Shown: positions 1 through 6,693, counted from the stretch's first letter. The stretch is 10,666 nucleotides of DNA from Chloroflexota bacterium (GCA_013695575.1 JACDAF010000083.1:1-10666); one strand, 5' to 3'. The notes: generated from the letters alone by a model not told the origin. Numbers and translations are program-made.

Positions 1-480
1 TCACTCGAGCTCGATGAGCGCCGCGTGCGCGCGGACCAGCTTGCCGTTCTCGGCGACGATGCGCTTCACGCGTCCCGCCGCGGTGCTCTTGATCTCATTG
101 AAGAGCTTCATGGCCTCGATGAGCCCGATGACGTCTCCGACCGCGACGACCGAGCCCTCCTGGACGAATGGCCCGGATTGCGGCGACGCCGATCGGTAGA
201 AGATACCGGTGAGCGGAGCGTTGATCGTGTTCGCGGTCCCGAGGGCAGCTCCGCGCGACACGACAACGGACGCCATCGGCGCCCCATCTGGCGCGGGCGC
301 GGCCGCAGCGCTCGCGGCCTGCGGCGGACCGGCGGTCCCTTGGGGTCCACTGGCGCCGACGACGCGGACGCGCAGTCCATCCTGTTCTACCTCGAGCTCG
401 CGGATGCCGTCGGTCCCCAGTCGTTCAAGCAGCTCCCGCGCGAGCGCCGTGGCACGCTCCCGCACACCGGGCTCGGTCAT
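1..480 (-). CDS. accB: Biotin carboxyl carrier protein of acetyl-CoA carboxylase (AccB), 159 aa, complete
   Basis: This is the cytoplasmic carrier subunit of acetyl-CoA carboxylase: its biotin is carboxylated by AccC and then donates the carboxyl group to acetyl-CoA on AccA/AccD. Residues 1-45 form the N-terminal helix and strand region typical of BCCPs. Residues 46-75 are a Pro/Ala-rich linker, and about 85-159 are the biotinyl domain. The biotinylation motif EAMKLFNEI places the modified lysine at K125, 34 residues from the C-terminus, as in E. coli BCCP. The ATG overlaps the fabF stop as ATGA (477-480), so translation is probably coupled; no clear ribosome binding site is visible. The TGA stop is bases 3-1, so anything further downstream is outside the window. 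This is the functional BCCP, in contrast to the lysine-less paralogue at 7290-7724. Confidence 0.95.
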   Translation of the reverse strand: MTEPGVRERATALARELLERLGTDGIRELEVEQDGLRVRVVGASGPQGTAGPPQAASAAAAPAPDGAPMASVVVSRGAALGTANTINAPLTGIFYRSASPQSGPFVQEGSVVAVGDVIGLIEAMKLFNEIKSTAAGRVKRIVAENGKLVRAHAALIELE

Positions 481-1739
481 GCGGCGCGCTCGCCGCGCTT
501 CAGGACGAGCGCAACGTTGTGCCCGCCGAACCCCATCGAATTCGACAATGAGTACGCGGCGTCGGCCTTCCGGGCGGCGTTCGGGATGTAGTCAAGGTCG
601 CACGCCGGATCGGGAACTTCCTGATTGGTGGTCGGCGGCAGCACGCCCTCCCGCATCGCGAGCAGGCACACGATCGCCTCGATCGCGCCCGCAGCGCCGA
701 GGGTGTGACCCATCATCGACTTCGTCGAGGAGACCGGTATCCGTGCCGCGTCATCGCCGAACACCGTGTGGAGCGCCCTCGTCTCGGCGCTGTCGTTCGC
801 CGGGGTCGACGTGCCGTGCGCGTTCACGTAGCCGATCCCCTCCGGTCCGATCCCCGCGTCGGCAAGAGCGATACGCATCGCGCGGACGGCGCCGCTCGCC
901 CCAGGCGGTGGTGCCGTGATGTGGTACGCGTCGGCGGTCGACCCGTAGCCGGCGACCTCGCCGAGGATCAGGGCACCACGCGCGCTCGCGTACTCCTCGG
1001 CCTCCAGGATGAGGCACGCGCCGCCCTCGCTGAACACGAAGCCGTCCCGCTCCATGTCGAAGGGACGAGAGGCGCGCTCTGGATCGTCGTTGCGGCGTGA
1101 GAGCGCGTGCATGGCCGCGAACGCTCCGACGGCCACGGGGATGAGTCCCGCCTCCGATCCGCCCGCCACCATGACGTCGGCCTGGCCGCGACGGATGACG
1201 TCGAGCCCGAGGCCGATCGCGTGCGCGCTCGACGCGCACGCGGAGACGGTCGCGAGGTTCGGACCTTTTGCTCCGAACTTCATGGCGATCTCGCCAGACG
1301 CCATGTCCACGATCATCATCGGGATCATGAATCCAGACACCTTCCGCGGATCCTTCCCGTGCGCGATGACGTTGTCCACGAGTGTCGAGACCCCGCCGAT
1401 GCCGGAGCCGAAGACCACCCCGACGCGCGAAGCGATATCCGCCGTGATCCGCAGCCCGGAGTCCTGCAGTGCCTGCGAGGCCGCGGCCACCGCGAAGTGC
1501 ACGAAGCGGTCGGACCGCTTCATCTCCTTGCGCTCCATGTATTGGAGCGGATCGAAGTCCTGTGCTTCACCGGCGATGCGCGCATCGAGCGCCTTGGCGT
1601 CGAACCTCGTGATCGGCCCGATCCCGCTACGGCCGGCGATAAGGCCGTCCCACGTCGCCTGCACCGTTGAACCCAGCGGCGTCACCATGCCGATCCCGGT
1701 CACGACGACCCGTCGCGTCTCGTCCTTGTCAGTGATCAC
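477..1739 (-). CDS. fabF: 3-oxoacyl-[acyl-carrier-protein] synthase II (FabF), 420 aa
   Basis: KAS II is the elongation condensing enzyme. It takes an acyl chain from acyl-ACP onto a cysteine and condenses it with malonyl-ACP, releasing CO2. The full thiolase fold is present. Active-site residues are C168 (in VSACASSAH), H308 (NAHGTSTPAND), K340 (SSTKSMMGH) and H345, each shifted by about five from E. coli FabF. The C-terminal glycine-rich loop NSMGFGGHN is at 400-408. Length matches the family (about 410-420). The start is GTG (1739-1737), giving the N-terminus RRVVVTGIGMVTPLG at residues 9-23, as expected. No Shine-Dalgarno sequence precedes it, but TAAACT lies 8 bases upstream. The gene follows marR by 44 bases and overlaps accB by 4. 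The C-H-H triad argues for FabF rather than the FabH type. Confidence 0.98.
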   Translation of the reverse strand: MITDKDETRRVVVTGIGMVTPLGSTVQATWDGLIAGRSGIGPITRFDAKALDARIAGEAQDFDPLQYMERKEMKRSDRFVHFAVAAASQALQDSGLRITADIASRVGVVFGSGIGGVSTLVDNVIAHGKDPRKVSGFMIPMMIVDMASGEIAMKFGAKGPNLATVSACASSAHAIGLGLDVIRRGQADVMVAGGSEAGLIPVAVGAFAAMHALSRRNDDPERASRPFDMERDGFVFSEGGACLILEAEEYASARGALILGEVAGYGSTADAYHITAPPPGASGAVRAMRIALADAGIGPEGIGYVNAHGTSTPANDSAETRALHTVFGDDAARIPVSSTKSMMGHTLGAAGAIEAIVCLLAMREGVLPPTTNQEVPDPACDLDYIPNAARKADAAYSLSNSMGFGGHNVALVLKRGERAA

Positions 1740-1783
1740 GAGGACCGAGTTTACCGGCGCGCGTCACACACCAGCGAGGTCCG

Positions 1784-2218
1784 CTACGCGTCGTCTCGGG
1801 CGACACGGTCGATGATGATCACGGCGCGCTCGAGGGCGTCGAGCTCCGCCGCCTGAAGCCCGCGGAGACGGCGCTCGAGCTCGCCGACCCGCATCTCCCG
1901 ACCACGCCGCAGGACGCGCCGCCCTTTCGCGGTGCTGCGTATCCGCACGACGCGCGCGTCCCGCGCGTCGGGCCCGCGCACGGCAAGACCGGCGCGCTCC
2001 AGCGCCTGGACCAGCCTCGTCATGGTCGGCGGCCGCACCTGCTCCGCCGCCGCGAGCTCACCGAGCGATCGTGGGCCCCCCATGAGGACGGACAGCACGG
2101 AGAGCTGTGCCGCGGGGATTCCTGTCTTCGGGTCGCTGCGGCGGACCCGGCGCAACAGGTGGATCGCCGCGGAGTGCAGGCGATCCGCCACGGCGCGTGG
2201 GCTTGCGCGAGAGCTCAC
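1784..2218 (-). CDS. MarR-family transcriptional regulator, candidate FabT-like regulator of the fatty-acid genes, 144 aa
   Basis: This is a dimeric winged-helix DNA-binding protein. Length and layout are typical of MarR: an N-terminal dimerisation helix (about 8-28), winged helix-turn-helix at about 38-98 with recognition region VRPPTMTRLVQALERAGL (61-78), an acidic/basic wing around DARDARVVRIRSTAKG (84-99), and C-terminal dimerisation helices 103-142. The start is GTG at 2218. No ribosome binding site precedes it; instead a TAATAT box ends 7 bases upstream, suggesting a leaderless mRNA. A palindrome over that promoter suggests self-repression. fabF and accB follow in the same direction, and in streptococci the MarR protein FabT sits in and represses the fab cluster, so a lipid-sensing role is inferred by position only. 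The ligand is unknown; an antibiotic- or phenolic-responsive MarR remains possible. Confidence 0.92.
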   Translation of the reverse strand: MSSRASPRAVADRLHSAAIHLLRRVRRSDPKTGIPAAQLSVLSVLMGGPRSLGELAAAEQVRPPTMTRLVQALERAGLAVRGPDARDARVVRIRSTAKGRRVLRRGREMRVGELERRLRGLQAAELDALERAVIIIDRVARDDA

Positions 2219-2225
2219 TGGTGTG

Positions 2226-2255
2226 ATATTAGTTAGCCTACCTAAGTACAGTCAA
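2226..2255 (-). promoter_or_regulatory. Sigma-70-type promoter of marR, probably leaderless
   Basis: Read on the minus strand, TTGACT (2255-2250) and TAATAT (2231-2226) form a good -35/-10 pair with an 18-base spacer. Only 7 bases separate the -10 box from the GTG start at 2218, so transcription should begin at or within a base or so of the start codon. The absence of a Shine-Dalgarno sequence agrees with this. The operator palindrome lies in the spacer and overlaps the -10. The transcript would probably also carry fabF and accB. Confidence 0.65.
2229..2245. promoter_or_regulatory. Palindromic operator between marR and the ankyrin gene
   Basis: TTAGTTAGCCTACCTAA is a 17-base palindrome about an odd centre, with seven of eight base pairs symmetric (the only mismatched pair is 2233/2241). 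Size and AT-rich half-sites fit a MarR-family dimer site. It overlaps the marR -10 box and spacer and also lies just upstream of the divergent ankyrin gene, so one site could control both. Binding by the neighbouring MarR protein is inferred. Confidence 0.6.
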
Positions 2256-2270
2256 ATTGTGGGGGTGGCG

Positions 2271-2927
2271 ATGAGCGCGTTCATCGAGGCGATCAAGAAC
2301 GGCGACAAGGAGAGTGTGGAGCGGGAGCTGGCGGGCGACAGTGCGCTCGTCCACGGCGAGGAGAACGGGACCTCCGTGATCCTCGTCGCCGCGTACCACC
2401 GCGAGCCCCAGATCGCGAGGCTGCTGGCCGAGCGCAAGGGCGAGCTGTCGATCTTCGAGGCGGCTGCCGTCGGCGACGTGGCGCGCGTGCAGGAGCTGCT
2501 CGACGAGGACCCCTCGCTCGCGAGCGCCTACGCGCCGGATGGCTTCCATCCCCTCGGGCTCGCGGCGTTCTTCCGCCAGCCCGAGGTCGTCGAGGTGTTG
2601 CTCGCGCGCGGCGCCGACGTGCGCGCGGTCGCGAAGAACCCGATGCAGGTGACCGCCTTGCACTCGGCCGTCGCGGATGGCGGTCACGCGGGGATCGCGA
2701 AGGCGCTCGTCAGGGCAGGCGCCGACGTGAACGCGAAGCAGCGGCACGGCTGGACGCCGCTCCACGGCGCGGCCGACAGCGGCGACCGCGAGCTGGTGGA
2801 GCTCCTCCTGTCCCGCGGTGCCGATCCGACCATGACGCAGCAGGACGGCAAGACGGCGCTCGACATCGCGCGCGAGCGGGGCCGGGTCGAGGTCGTCAGC
2901 GTGTTGGTGCCGCGCGCGGGCCTGTAG
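2271..2927 (+). CDS. Ankyrin-repeat protein, 218 aa
   Basis: This is a cytoplasmic protein made almost wholly of ankyrin repeats, which normally mediate protein binding; the partner is unknown. No signal peptide or membrane segment is seen. Clear repeats start near residues 91 (GFHPLGLAAFFRQPEVVEVLL...GADV), 128 (TALHSAV...ALVRAGADVN), 161 (WTPLHGAADSGDRELVELLL) and 194 (KTALDIARERGRVEVVSVL). Weaker repeats occur at about 1-55 and 58-90. The chosen ATG at 2271 is preceded by a G-rich stretch (2261-2268) that can serve as ribosome binding site. The open frame extends upstream to 1932, but that part lies antisense to marR and reads as arginine/serine-rich shadow sequence. An in-frame GTG at 2265 is an alternative start. 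It is the only plus-strand gene, divergent from marR and convergent with the arginase. A weak promoter (GTGATA, 18 bases, TACAGT at 2247-2252) spans the operator. Confidence 0.9.
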   Translation: MSAFIEAIKNGDKESVERELAGDSALVHGEENGTSVILVAAYHREPQIARLLAERKGELSIFEAAAVGDVARVQELLDEDPSLASAYAPDGFHPLGLAAFFRQPEVVEVLLARGADVRAVAKNPMQVTALHSAVADGGHAGIAKALVRAGADVNAKQRHGWTPLHGAADSGDRELVELLLSRGADPTMTQQDGKTALDIARERGRVEVVSVLVPRAGL

Positions 2928-2935
2928 CTGACCGG

Positions 2936-2962
2936 CTCGGCCTAGAGGATCGTCTGGCCGAG
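2936..2962. terminator. Hairpin at the convergent ends of the ankyrin and arginase genes
   Basis: CTCGGCC (2936-2942) pairs with GGCCGAG (2956-2962), and after a one-base bulge AGA (2944-2946) pairs with TCT (2953-2955) around a 6-base loop. It begins 8 bases after the ankyrin stop and covers the arginase stop codon. The position suits a two-way terminator, but neither strand has a following T-run, so intrinsic termination is uncertain. Confidence 0.35.
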
Positions 2963-3826
2963 GGCGCTGGCGACGAGCTCCACGGCGAGCGCGGCGGTCC
3001 GATTCTCCTCGTCGAGGATCGGGTTCACCTCCGCGATCTCGAGCGAGCGCAGCTTGCCGCTCGACGCGAGCATCTCCATCGCAAGCTGCGCCTCGCGGTA
3101 GGTGAGCCCACCCCGAACAGGTGTGCCGACGCCGGGCGCCTCCTCCGGGTCGATGGAATCCATGTCGAGCGACACGTGGATCCCGTCGCCCTGGCCGGCC
3201 ACGGCGATCGCCCGCTCGACGGCGGCCGCGACGCCACCGCGATCGATATCCGCCATGGTGACCGTCGTGACGCCTGCACGTGCGATGTTCCCGCGCTCGC
3301 GCGTATCGACGGCACGGATCGCGAGCAGCACGGCGTGCGCCCCGTTGACGGTGCCGCGGAGATCCTCCGGGAAGGGCTCGCCCGCGAGCCCTGTGGCGAC
3401 AGCGAGCGGCATGCCGTGGACGTTCCCCGAGGGGGTGGTCTCCGGTGTGTTCATGTCGCCATGCGCGTCGATCCAGATCACACCGGGGCGCCGGCCGGCA
3501 CGCACGATACCCGCGAAGGTGCCGATCGACATCGCGTGGTCGCCACCGATGACGAGCGGGAAGCCACCGCGCTCCTCGATGCCCTGCACGCAGGCTGCGA
3601 GATCCTGCACCACGCGCACGATCTCACTGACGTAGCGGGCCCGCTCGTTCTCGGAATCCCGCAGGACGCGATCAGGCACTGCGATGTTCCCGTGATCACG
3701 CACGCGGTGGCCGAGCCGCTCGAGCGTTGAGCGCAAGCCCGCGTAACGGATCGCGGACGGGCCCATGTCGACGCCGCGCCGGCTGCCGCCGAGGTCCATC
3801 GGGACGCCGATGACCTCGATGTCCAC
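2942..3826 (-). CDS. rocF: Arginase (ureohydrolase family), 294 aa
   Basis: The predicted reaction is Mn-dependent hydrolysis of L-arginine to ornithine and urea. All six expected metal ligands are present: H97 (GGDHAMSIG), D120, H122 and D124 (IDAHGDMN), D221 and D223 (SLDMDSIDP). SGNVHGMPLA (133-142) and GTPVRGGLTYRE (234-245) match the substrate-side loops of arginases better than those of agmatinases or formimidoylglutamases. Length is usual for bacterial arginase. The GTG start directly follows the fabZ TAA with no spacer, and AGGGGGG just upstream, inside the end of fabZ, is a good ribosome binding site, so it is co-transcribed with the fatty-acid genes. It has no obvious biochemical link to them. 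Guanidine- or agmatine-type substrates cannot be excluded from sequence alone. Confidence 0.92.
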   Translation of the reverse strand: MDIEVIGVPMDLGGSRRGVDMGPSAIRYAGLRSTLERLGHRVRDHGNIAVPDRVLRDSENERARYVSEIVRVVQDLAACVQGIEERGGFPLVIGGDHAMSIGTFAGIVRAGRRPGVIWIDAHGDMNTPETTPSGNVHGMPLAVATGLAGEPFPEDLRGTVNGAHAVLLAIRAVDTRERGNIARAGVTTVTMADIDRGGVAAAVERAIAVAGQGDGIHVSLDMDSIDPEEAPGVGTPVRGGLTYREAQLAMEMLASSGKLRSLEIAEVNPILDEENRTAALAVELVASALGQTIL

Positions 3827-4279
3827 TTAGCCCCCCTGCTTCTGGAAGATCGCCTGGATCGTCCCCTCTGCCGCCAGCTCGTCGCCCACCAGAGCGCGCA
3901 CGATCACGCGCGCGTAGCCACGGCGCATCTTCTCCATCGTCGCCTCGAACCGACCCAGATCGCCGGGCCGCACGATCCGCCTGAACCGCATCTCGTCGAT
4001 GCCCGCGAAGAGCGCGAGGCCCTCGCGGTACCCGGGCAACGCCATCGCCATGACCGTCGCGGTCTGGGCGCACGATTCAGTGAGGATGATGCCCGGCACG
4101 ATCGGGTTCCCGGGAAAATGCCCGCGCAGGTACCACTCGTCGCCGGTGAATTGGTGCTCGGCGACGGCGCGGACGCCGGGCTCGAGCTCGATCACGCGGT
4201 CGATGAGCAGGAAGGGCTCGCGGTGCGGGATGAGCGCCTCGATCCCCGCCCTGTCGAGCGGCGCACGGACCTCGATCAC
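3827..4279 (-). CDS. fabZ: 3-hydroxyacyl-[acyl-carrier-protein] dehydratase (FabZ), 150 aa
   Basis: FabZ removes water from 3-hydroxyacyl-ACP to give trans-2-enoyl-ACP in each round of chain elongation. It has a single hot-dog fold of normal length. The N-terminal IPHREPFLLIDRVIELEPG (17-35) is typical. The catalytic histidine is H54 in GHFPGNPIVPG and the catalytic glutamate is E68 in LTESCAQ. The motif agrees with FabZ rather than FabA, which is longer. The start is GTG (4279-4277), with AGGA 8 bases upstream (4291-4288) as ribosome binding site. Upstream lies a 127-base gap with a large nested hairpin whose base could cover this site, so translation may be regulated. The stop TAA abuts the arginase start. 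Confidence 0.94.
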   Translation of the reverse strand: MIEVRAPLDRAGIEALIPHREPFLLIDRVIELEPGVRAVAEHQFTGDEWYLRGHFPGNPIVPGIILTESCAQTATVMAMALPGYREGLALFAGIDEMRFRRIVRPGDLGRFEATMEKMRRGYARVIVRALVGDELAAEGTIQAIFQKQGG

Positions 4280-4288
4280 GACAACGGT

Positions 4289-4393
4289 CCTGCCGGGCGG
4301 GCCGATCGGACTTCTGCGCGTCGGTGTCGGGGGTTCCTTCCGCAGAGGGGCCCGACACCGGGAAGCGCAGAGGCCGTCGGCCCGCCCAGGAGG
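4289..4393 (-). promoter_or_regulatory. Nested long hairpin between accC and fabZ, candidate cis-acting RNA element
   Basis: Two arms fold back in three stacked stems around a 19-base loop (4332-4350). The outer stem is 11 perfect pairs, GGGCGGGCCGA (4295-4305) with 4377-4387. The middle stem is 8 pairs in 9 positions (4311-4319 with 4365-4373). The inner stem is 10 perfect pairs, CGGTGTCGGG (4322-4331) with 4351-4360. Three further pairs (4289-4291 with 4391-4393) would bring the fabZ ribosome binding site AGGA into the base. No T-run follows, so a standard terminator is unlikely. It fills nearly all the space between the two genes. A leader RNA, a processing site or a repeat element are all possible. 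Confidence 0.6.
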
Positions 4394-4406
4394 CTGCGGC
4401 CCTGGG

Positions 4407-5762
4407 TCACCCCGCCAGCGCCTCGATCCCGACCGTGTCGATAAGGTGCGTCGTCACCTGCCCTGAGCGGAAGAGCTCGCTCGCGAGGATCTTCTTGTGC
4501 GCCGAGATGTTCGTCGTGACCCCAACGACCGTGAATTCGTCGAGCGCGCGCTGCATGCGAGCGACGGCCTCGGTGCGGTCGCGTCCCCAGGCGATCACCT
4601 TCGCGAGCAGCGAGTCGTAGTACGGCGGGACCTCGTACCCCTGGAAGCAGTGCGTGTCGAGCCGGATGCCGGGCCCGGCGGGCGGCAGCCACGTCGCGAG
4701 CGTACCGGTCGATGGGGCGAAGTTCGCGTCGGGGTCCTCCGCGTTGATGCGGCACTCGATGGCATGCCCGGTCACCCAGACCTGCTCATCGCTGAACGAG
4801 AGCGGCTCCCCCGCCGCGAGCGCGATCTGCTCCTTCACCAGGTCTACGCCGGTGACCGCCTCGGTGACGGTGTGCTCCACCTGGATCCGAGCGTTCACTT
4901 CGATGAAGTACTCGCGGTCCTCGCCGTCCACGAGGAACTCGAAAGTTCCGACACCGCGGTAGCCGAAGTGCACGGCGGCGTCGATGGCGCGCTTCTTGAT
5001 GCGCTGCCGGAGATCCTCTGAGATGGTCGACGACGGCGCCTCCTCCAGCATCTTCTGGTGGCGCCGCTGGATCGAGCACTCACGCTCGCCGAGACAGACG
5101 CCGGTCCCCCGATTGTCCACCAGCACCTGCGCCTCGATGTGGCGAACACCCTCGAGGTTGCGCTCCACGTAGATGCCGTCGTCGCCGAAGGACGCCTTCG
5201 CCTCGCCGCGCGCCTGCTCCCAGAGGCGCTGCAGGTCGCGAGAGGACTCGGCTTTACGCATACCGCGACCGCCGCCGCCCGCCTTCGCCTTCAGCATCAC
5301 CGGGTATCCGATGGCCTCGGCGATGCGCAGCGCCTCGGACGCGCTTCGTACGGGGCCGTCGGAACCGGGCACCACCGGCATGCCGATGCGCTTCATCGCG
5401 AGTCGCGTCGCGGACTTGTCGTGGAAGCGCGCGAGGACCTCCGGTGGCGGCCCGATGAAGACGAGACCGTGCTCGCGACAGACCTCGGAGAAGTCCGCGT
5501 TCTCGGAGAGGAACCCATAGCCGGGATGGATCGCCTGCGCGCCCGAGATCAGCGCAGCCGAGATCACCGCGGGGATGTTCAGGTATGACTCGCGCGAGCT
5601 CGGCGGGCCGATGCAGATCGCCTCGTCCGCCAGGTGCACAGGCAGGGAGTGCGCGTCGGCCTCGCTGTACACGACGACCGTCTGCACGGCGAGCTCGCGG
5701 CAAGCGCGGATGACGCGGACCGCGATCTCGCCGCGGTTGGCGATGAGCACCTTATCGAACAC
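4407..5762 (-). CDS. accC: Biotin carboxylase subunit of acetyl-CoA carboxylase (AccC), 451 aa
   Basis: AccC uses ATP and bicarbonate to carboxylate the biotin on AccB, the first half-reaction of acetyl-CoA carboxylase. It has the complete biotin carboxylase architecture: an N-terminal domain beginning MFDKVLIANRGEIAVRV, an ATP-grasp domain with the glycine loop KAGGGGRGMR (160-169), and the C-terminal domain to 451. Key residues are K158, H235 and K237 (RRHQKMLEEAP), R292 and E296 in EVNARIQVEHTVTE, and R338 (IECRIN). The usual proline after QVEH is threonine (T298). The GTG start is fixed by homology and by a strong AGGAGG (5774-5769) six bases upstream. It overlaps the end of fabD by 11 bases, so the two are translationally linked. 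Length matches single-domain AccC, so it is not a fused pyruvate- or propionyl-CoA-carboxylase chain. Confidence 0.98.
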   Translation of the reverse strand: MFDKVLIANRGEIAVRVIRACRELAVQTVVVYSEADAHSLPVHLADEAICIGPPSSRESYLNIPAVISAALISGAQAIHPGYGFLSENADFSEVCREHGLVFIGPPPEVLARFHDKSATRLAMKRIGMPVVPGSDGPVRSASEALRIAEAIGYPVMLKAKAGGGGRGMRKAESSRDLQRLWEQARGEAKASFGDDGIYVERNLEGVRHIEAQVLVDNRGTGVCLGERECSIQRRHQKMLEEAPSSTISEDLRQRIKKRAIDAAVHFGYRGVGTFEFLVDGEDREYFIEVNARIQVEHTVTEAVTGVDLVKEQIALAAGEPLSFSDEQVWVTGHAIECRINAEDPDANFAPSTGTLATWLPPAGPGIRLDTHCFQGYEVPPYYDSLLAKVIAWGRDRTEAVARMQRALDEFTVVGVTTNISAHKKILASELFRSGQVTTHLIDTVGIEALAG

Positions 5763-6666
5763 GGAGCGCCTCCTCGAGCGATGCGGGATCGCCCACGTTG
5801 GCCGTCGTCGCGTCGGGGAGGATGCGCTTCGCGAGCCCTATCAGGACGGTGCCCAGACCGAACTCGATGAAGTGCGTCACGCCCTCCCCGCTGGCGCGCC
5901 GTATGGAGGCGACCCATCGTACCGGCGACCACGCCTGCTTCTCGAGCAGCGGCGGAAGGTCGGCCGCATGCTCGTGCGGCTCCGCGTCGACGTTCGTGAT
6001 GACGGCGTAACGGAGCGGCGAGAAAGCGGTCGCGGCGATCGCCTTCGCAAGCTCCGGTGCGACGGGACGCATCGCCGCGGAGTGGAATGCGGCGGACACG
6101 CGCAGCGGCAGCAGGCGCTTCGCGCCCGCCTGCTTGAGCGCCGCGGTCGCAGCCGCGATGCCCGTTAGCGGGCCCGAGATGACGACCTGACCGGGCGCGT
6201 TGTCGTTCGCGATGACCAGCCCCGTCCCTTCGATCGCCCGCGCGACGACATCGGCATCGAGGCCGATCACGGCCGCCATGCCACCGGAGGGATCGGCCTT
6301 CTGCATGAGCTCACCGCGACGGCGCACGAGACGCACAGCGTCGGCGAGCTTCAGCGCTCCGGCCGCGACGAGTGCTGAGAACTCGCCGAGGGAGTGCCCG
6401 AGGCAGATCGGATCGTCGGCCGCAAGGCCGCGCTCGAGCGCAGCGCGGAGCGCGGCGATCGACGTCGTGAGGATCGCGGGCTGCGCGTTCGCCGTGCGAT
6501 CGAGCTCGGCCTGCGGGCCCTCCCAGCAGAGTGATCGGAGATCGATGCCGACGGCCTCGGTCGCCTCGTCATAGGTGCGCGCGGCGATGGGAAAGGCCTC
6601 CGCGAGGGCCTTCCCCATCCCAACGACCTGTGAACCTTGACCTGGAAAGAGCCATGCGGTCCTCAT
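5752..6666 (-). CDS. fabD: Malonyl-CoA:ACP transacylase (FabD), 304 aa
   Basis: FabD moves the malonyl group made by acetyl-CoA carboxylase from CoA to acyl carrier protein, supplying the extender unit for FabF. The N-terminal LFPGQGSQVVGMG (6-18) carries the oxyanion-hole glutamine Q10. The nucleophile is S92 in GHSLGEFSALVAAG (90-103). R117 binds the malonyl carboxylate and H195 (SAAFHSAAM) is the catalytic base. NAPGQVVISG (156-165) is also typical. Length is normal. The ATG start lies 27 bases after the cold-shock gene, with only a weak G-rich sequence (GGGCGG) before it. The stop TAA lies inside the start of accC, an 11-base overlap, coupling malonyl-CoA production and use. Confidence 0.97.
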   Translation of the reverse strand: MRTAWLFPGQGSQVVGMGKALAEAFPIAARTYDEATEAVGIDLRSLCWEGPQAELDRTANAQPAILTTSIAALRAALERGLAADDPICLGHSLGEFSALVAAGALKLADAVRLVRRRGELMQKADPSGGMAAVIGLDADVVARAIEGTGLVIANDNAPGQVVISGPLTGIAAATAALKQAGAKRLLPLRVSAAFHSAAMRPVAPELAKAIAATAFSPLRYAVITNVDAEPHEHAADLPPLLEKQAWSPVRWVASIRRASGEGVTHFIEFGLGTVLIGLAKRILPDATTANVGDPASLEEALRVR

Positions 6667-6693
6667 GGACCGCCCGAGGTTACCGCCTCGTGC

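Noticed and set aside
1009..1815. Long plus-strand open frames (for example 1009-1815, 6637-7857, 8583-9608, 9572-10306)
   Set aside because: All lie antisense to clearly recognised genes (fabF, csp/BCCP-like, accA/accD, degV) and have skewed Arg/Ser/Ala composition, as expected for shadows in GC-rich DNA.
2229..2247. Resemblance of the palindrome to the DtxR/IdeR iron box
   Set aside because: The half-sites look like the 19-base iron box with one base missing in each arm (17 bases here). The spacing is wrong and no DtxR-type or iron gene is nearby; the adjacent MarR gene is a simpler explanation.
1932..2270. Upstream extension of the ankyrin open frame
   Set aside because: The frame is open back to 1932, but it lies antisense to marR, reads as arginine/serine-rich low-complexity sequence, and would remove the marR promoter. 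The ATG at 2271 begins at the first ankyrin-like repeat.
4276..4755. Minus-strand open frame of 159 codons over the accC end and the accC-fabZ gap
   Set aside because: It is an arginine-rich shadow of the accC C-terminus in another frame, and the gap part is the hairpin. No protein-like pattern is present.
6675..6690. Five-base-pair hairpin (CGAGG/CCTCG) between csp and fabD
   Set aside because: It is too short and lacks a T-run; stems of this size are common by chance in GC-rich DNA.
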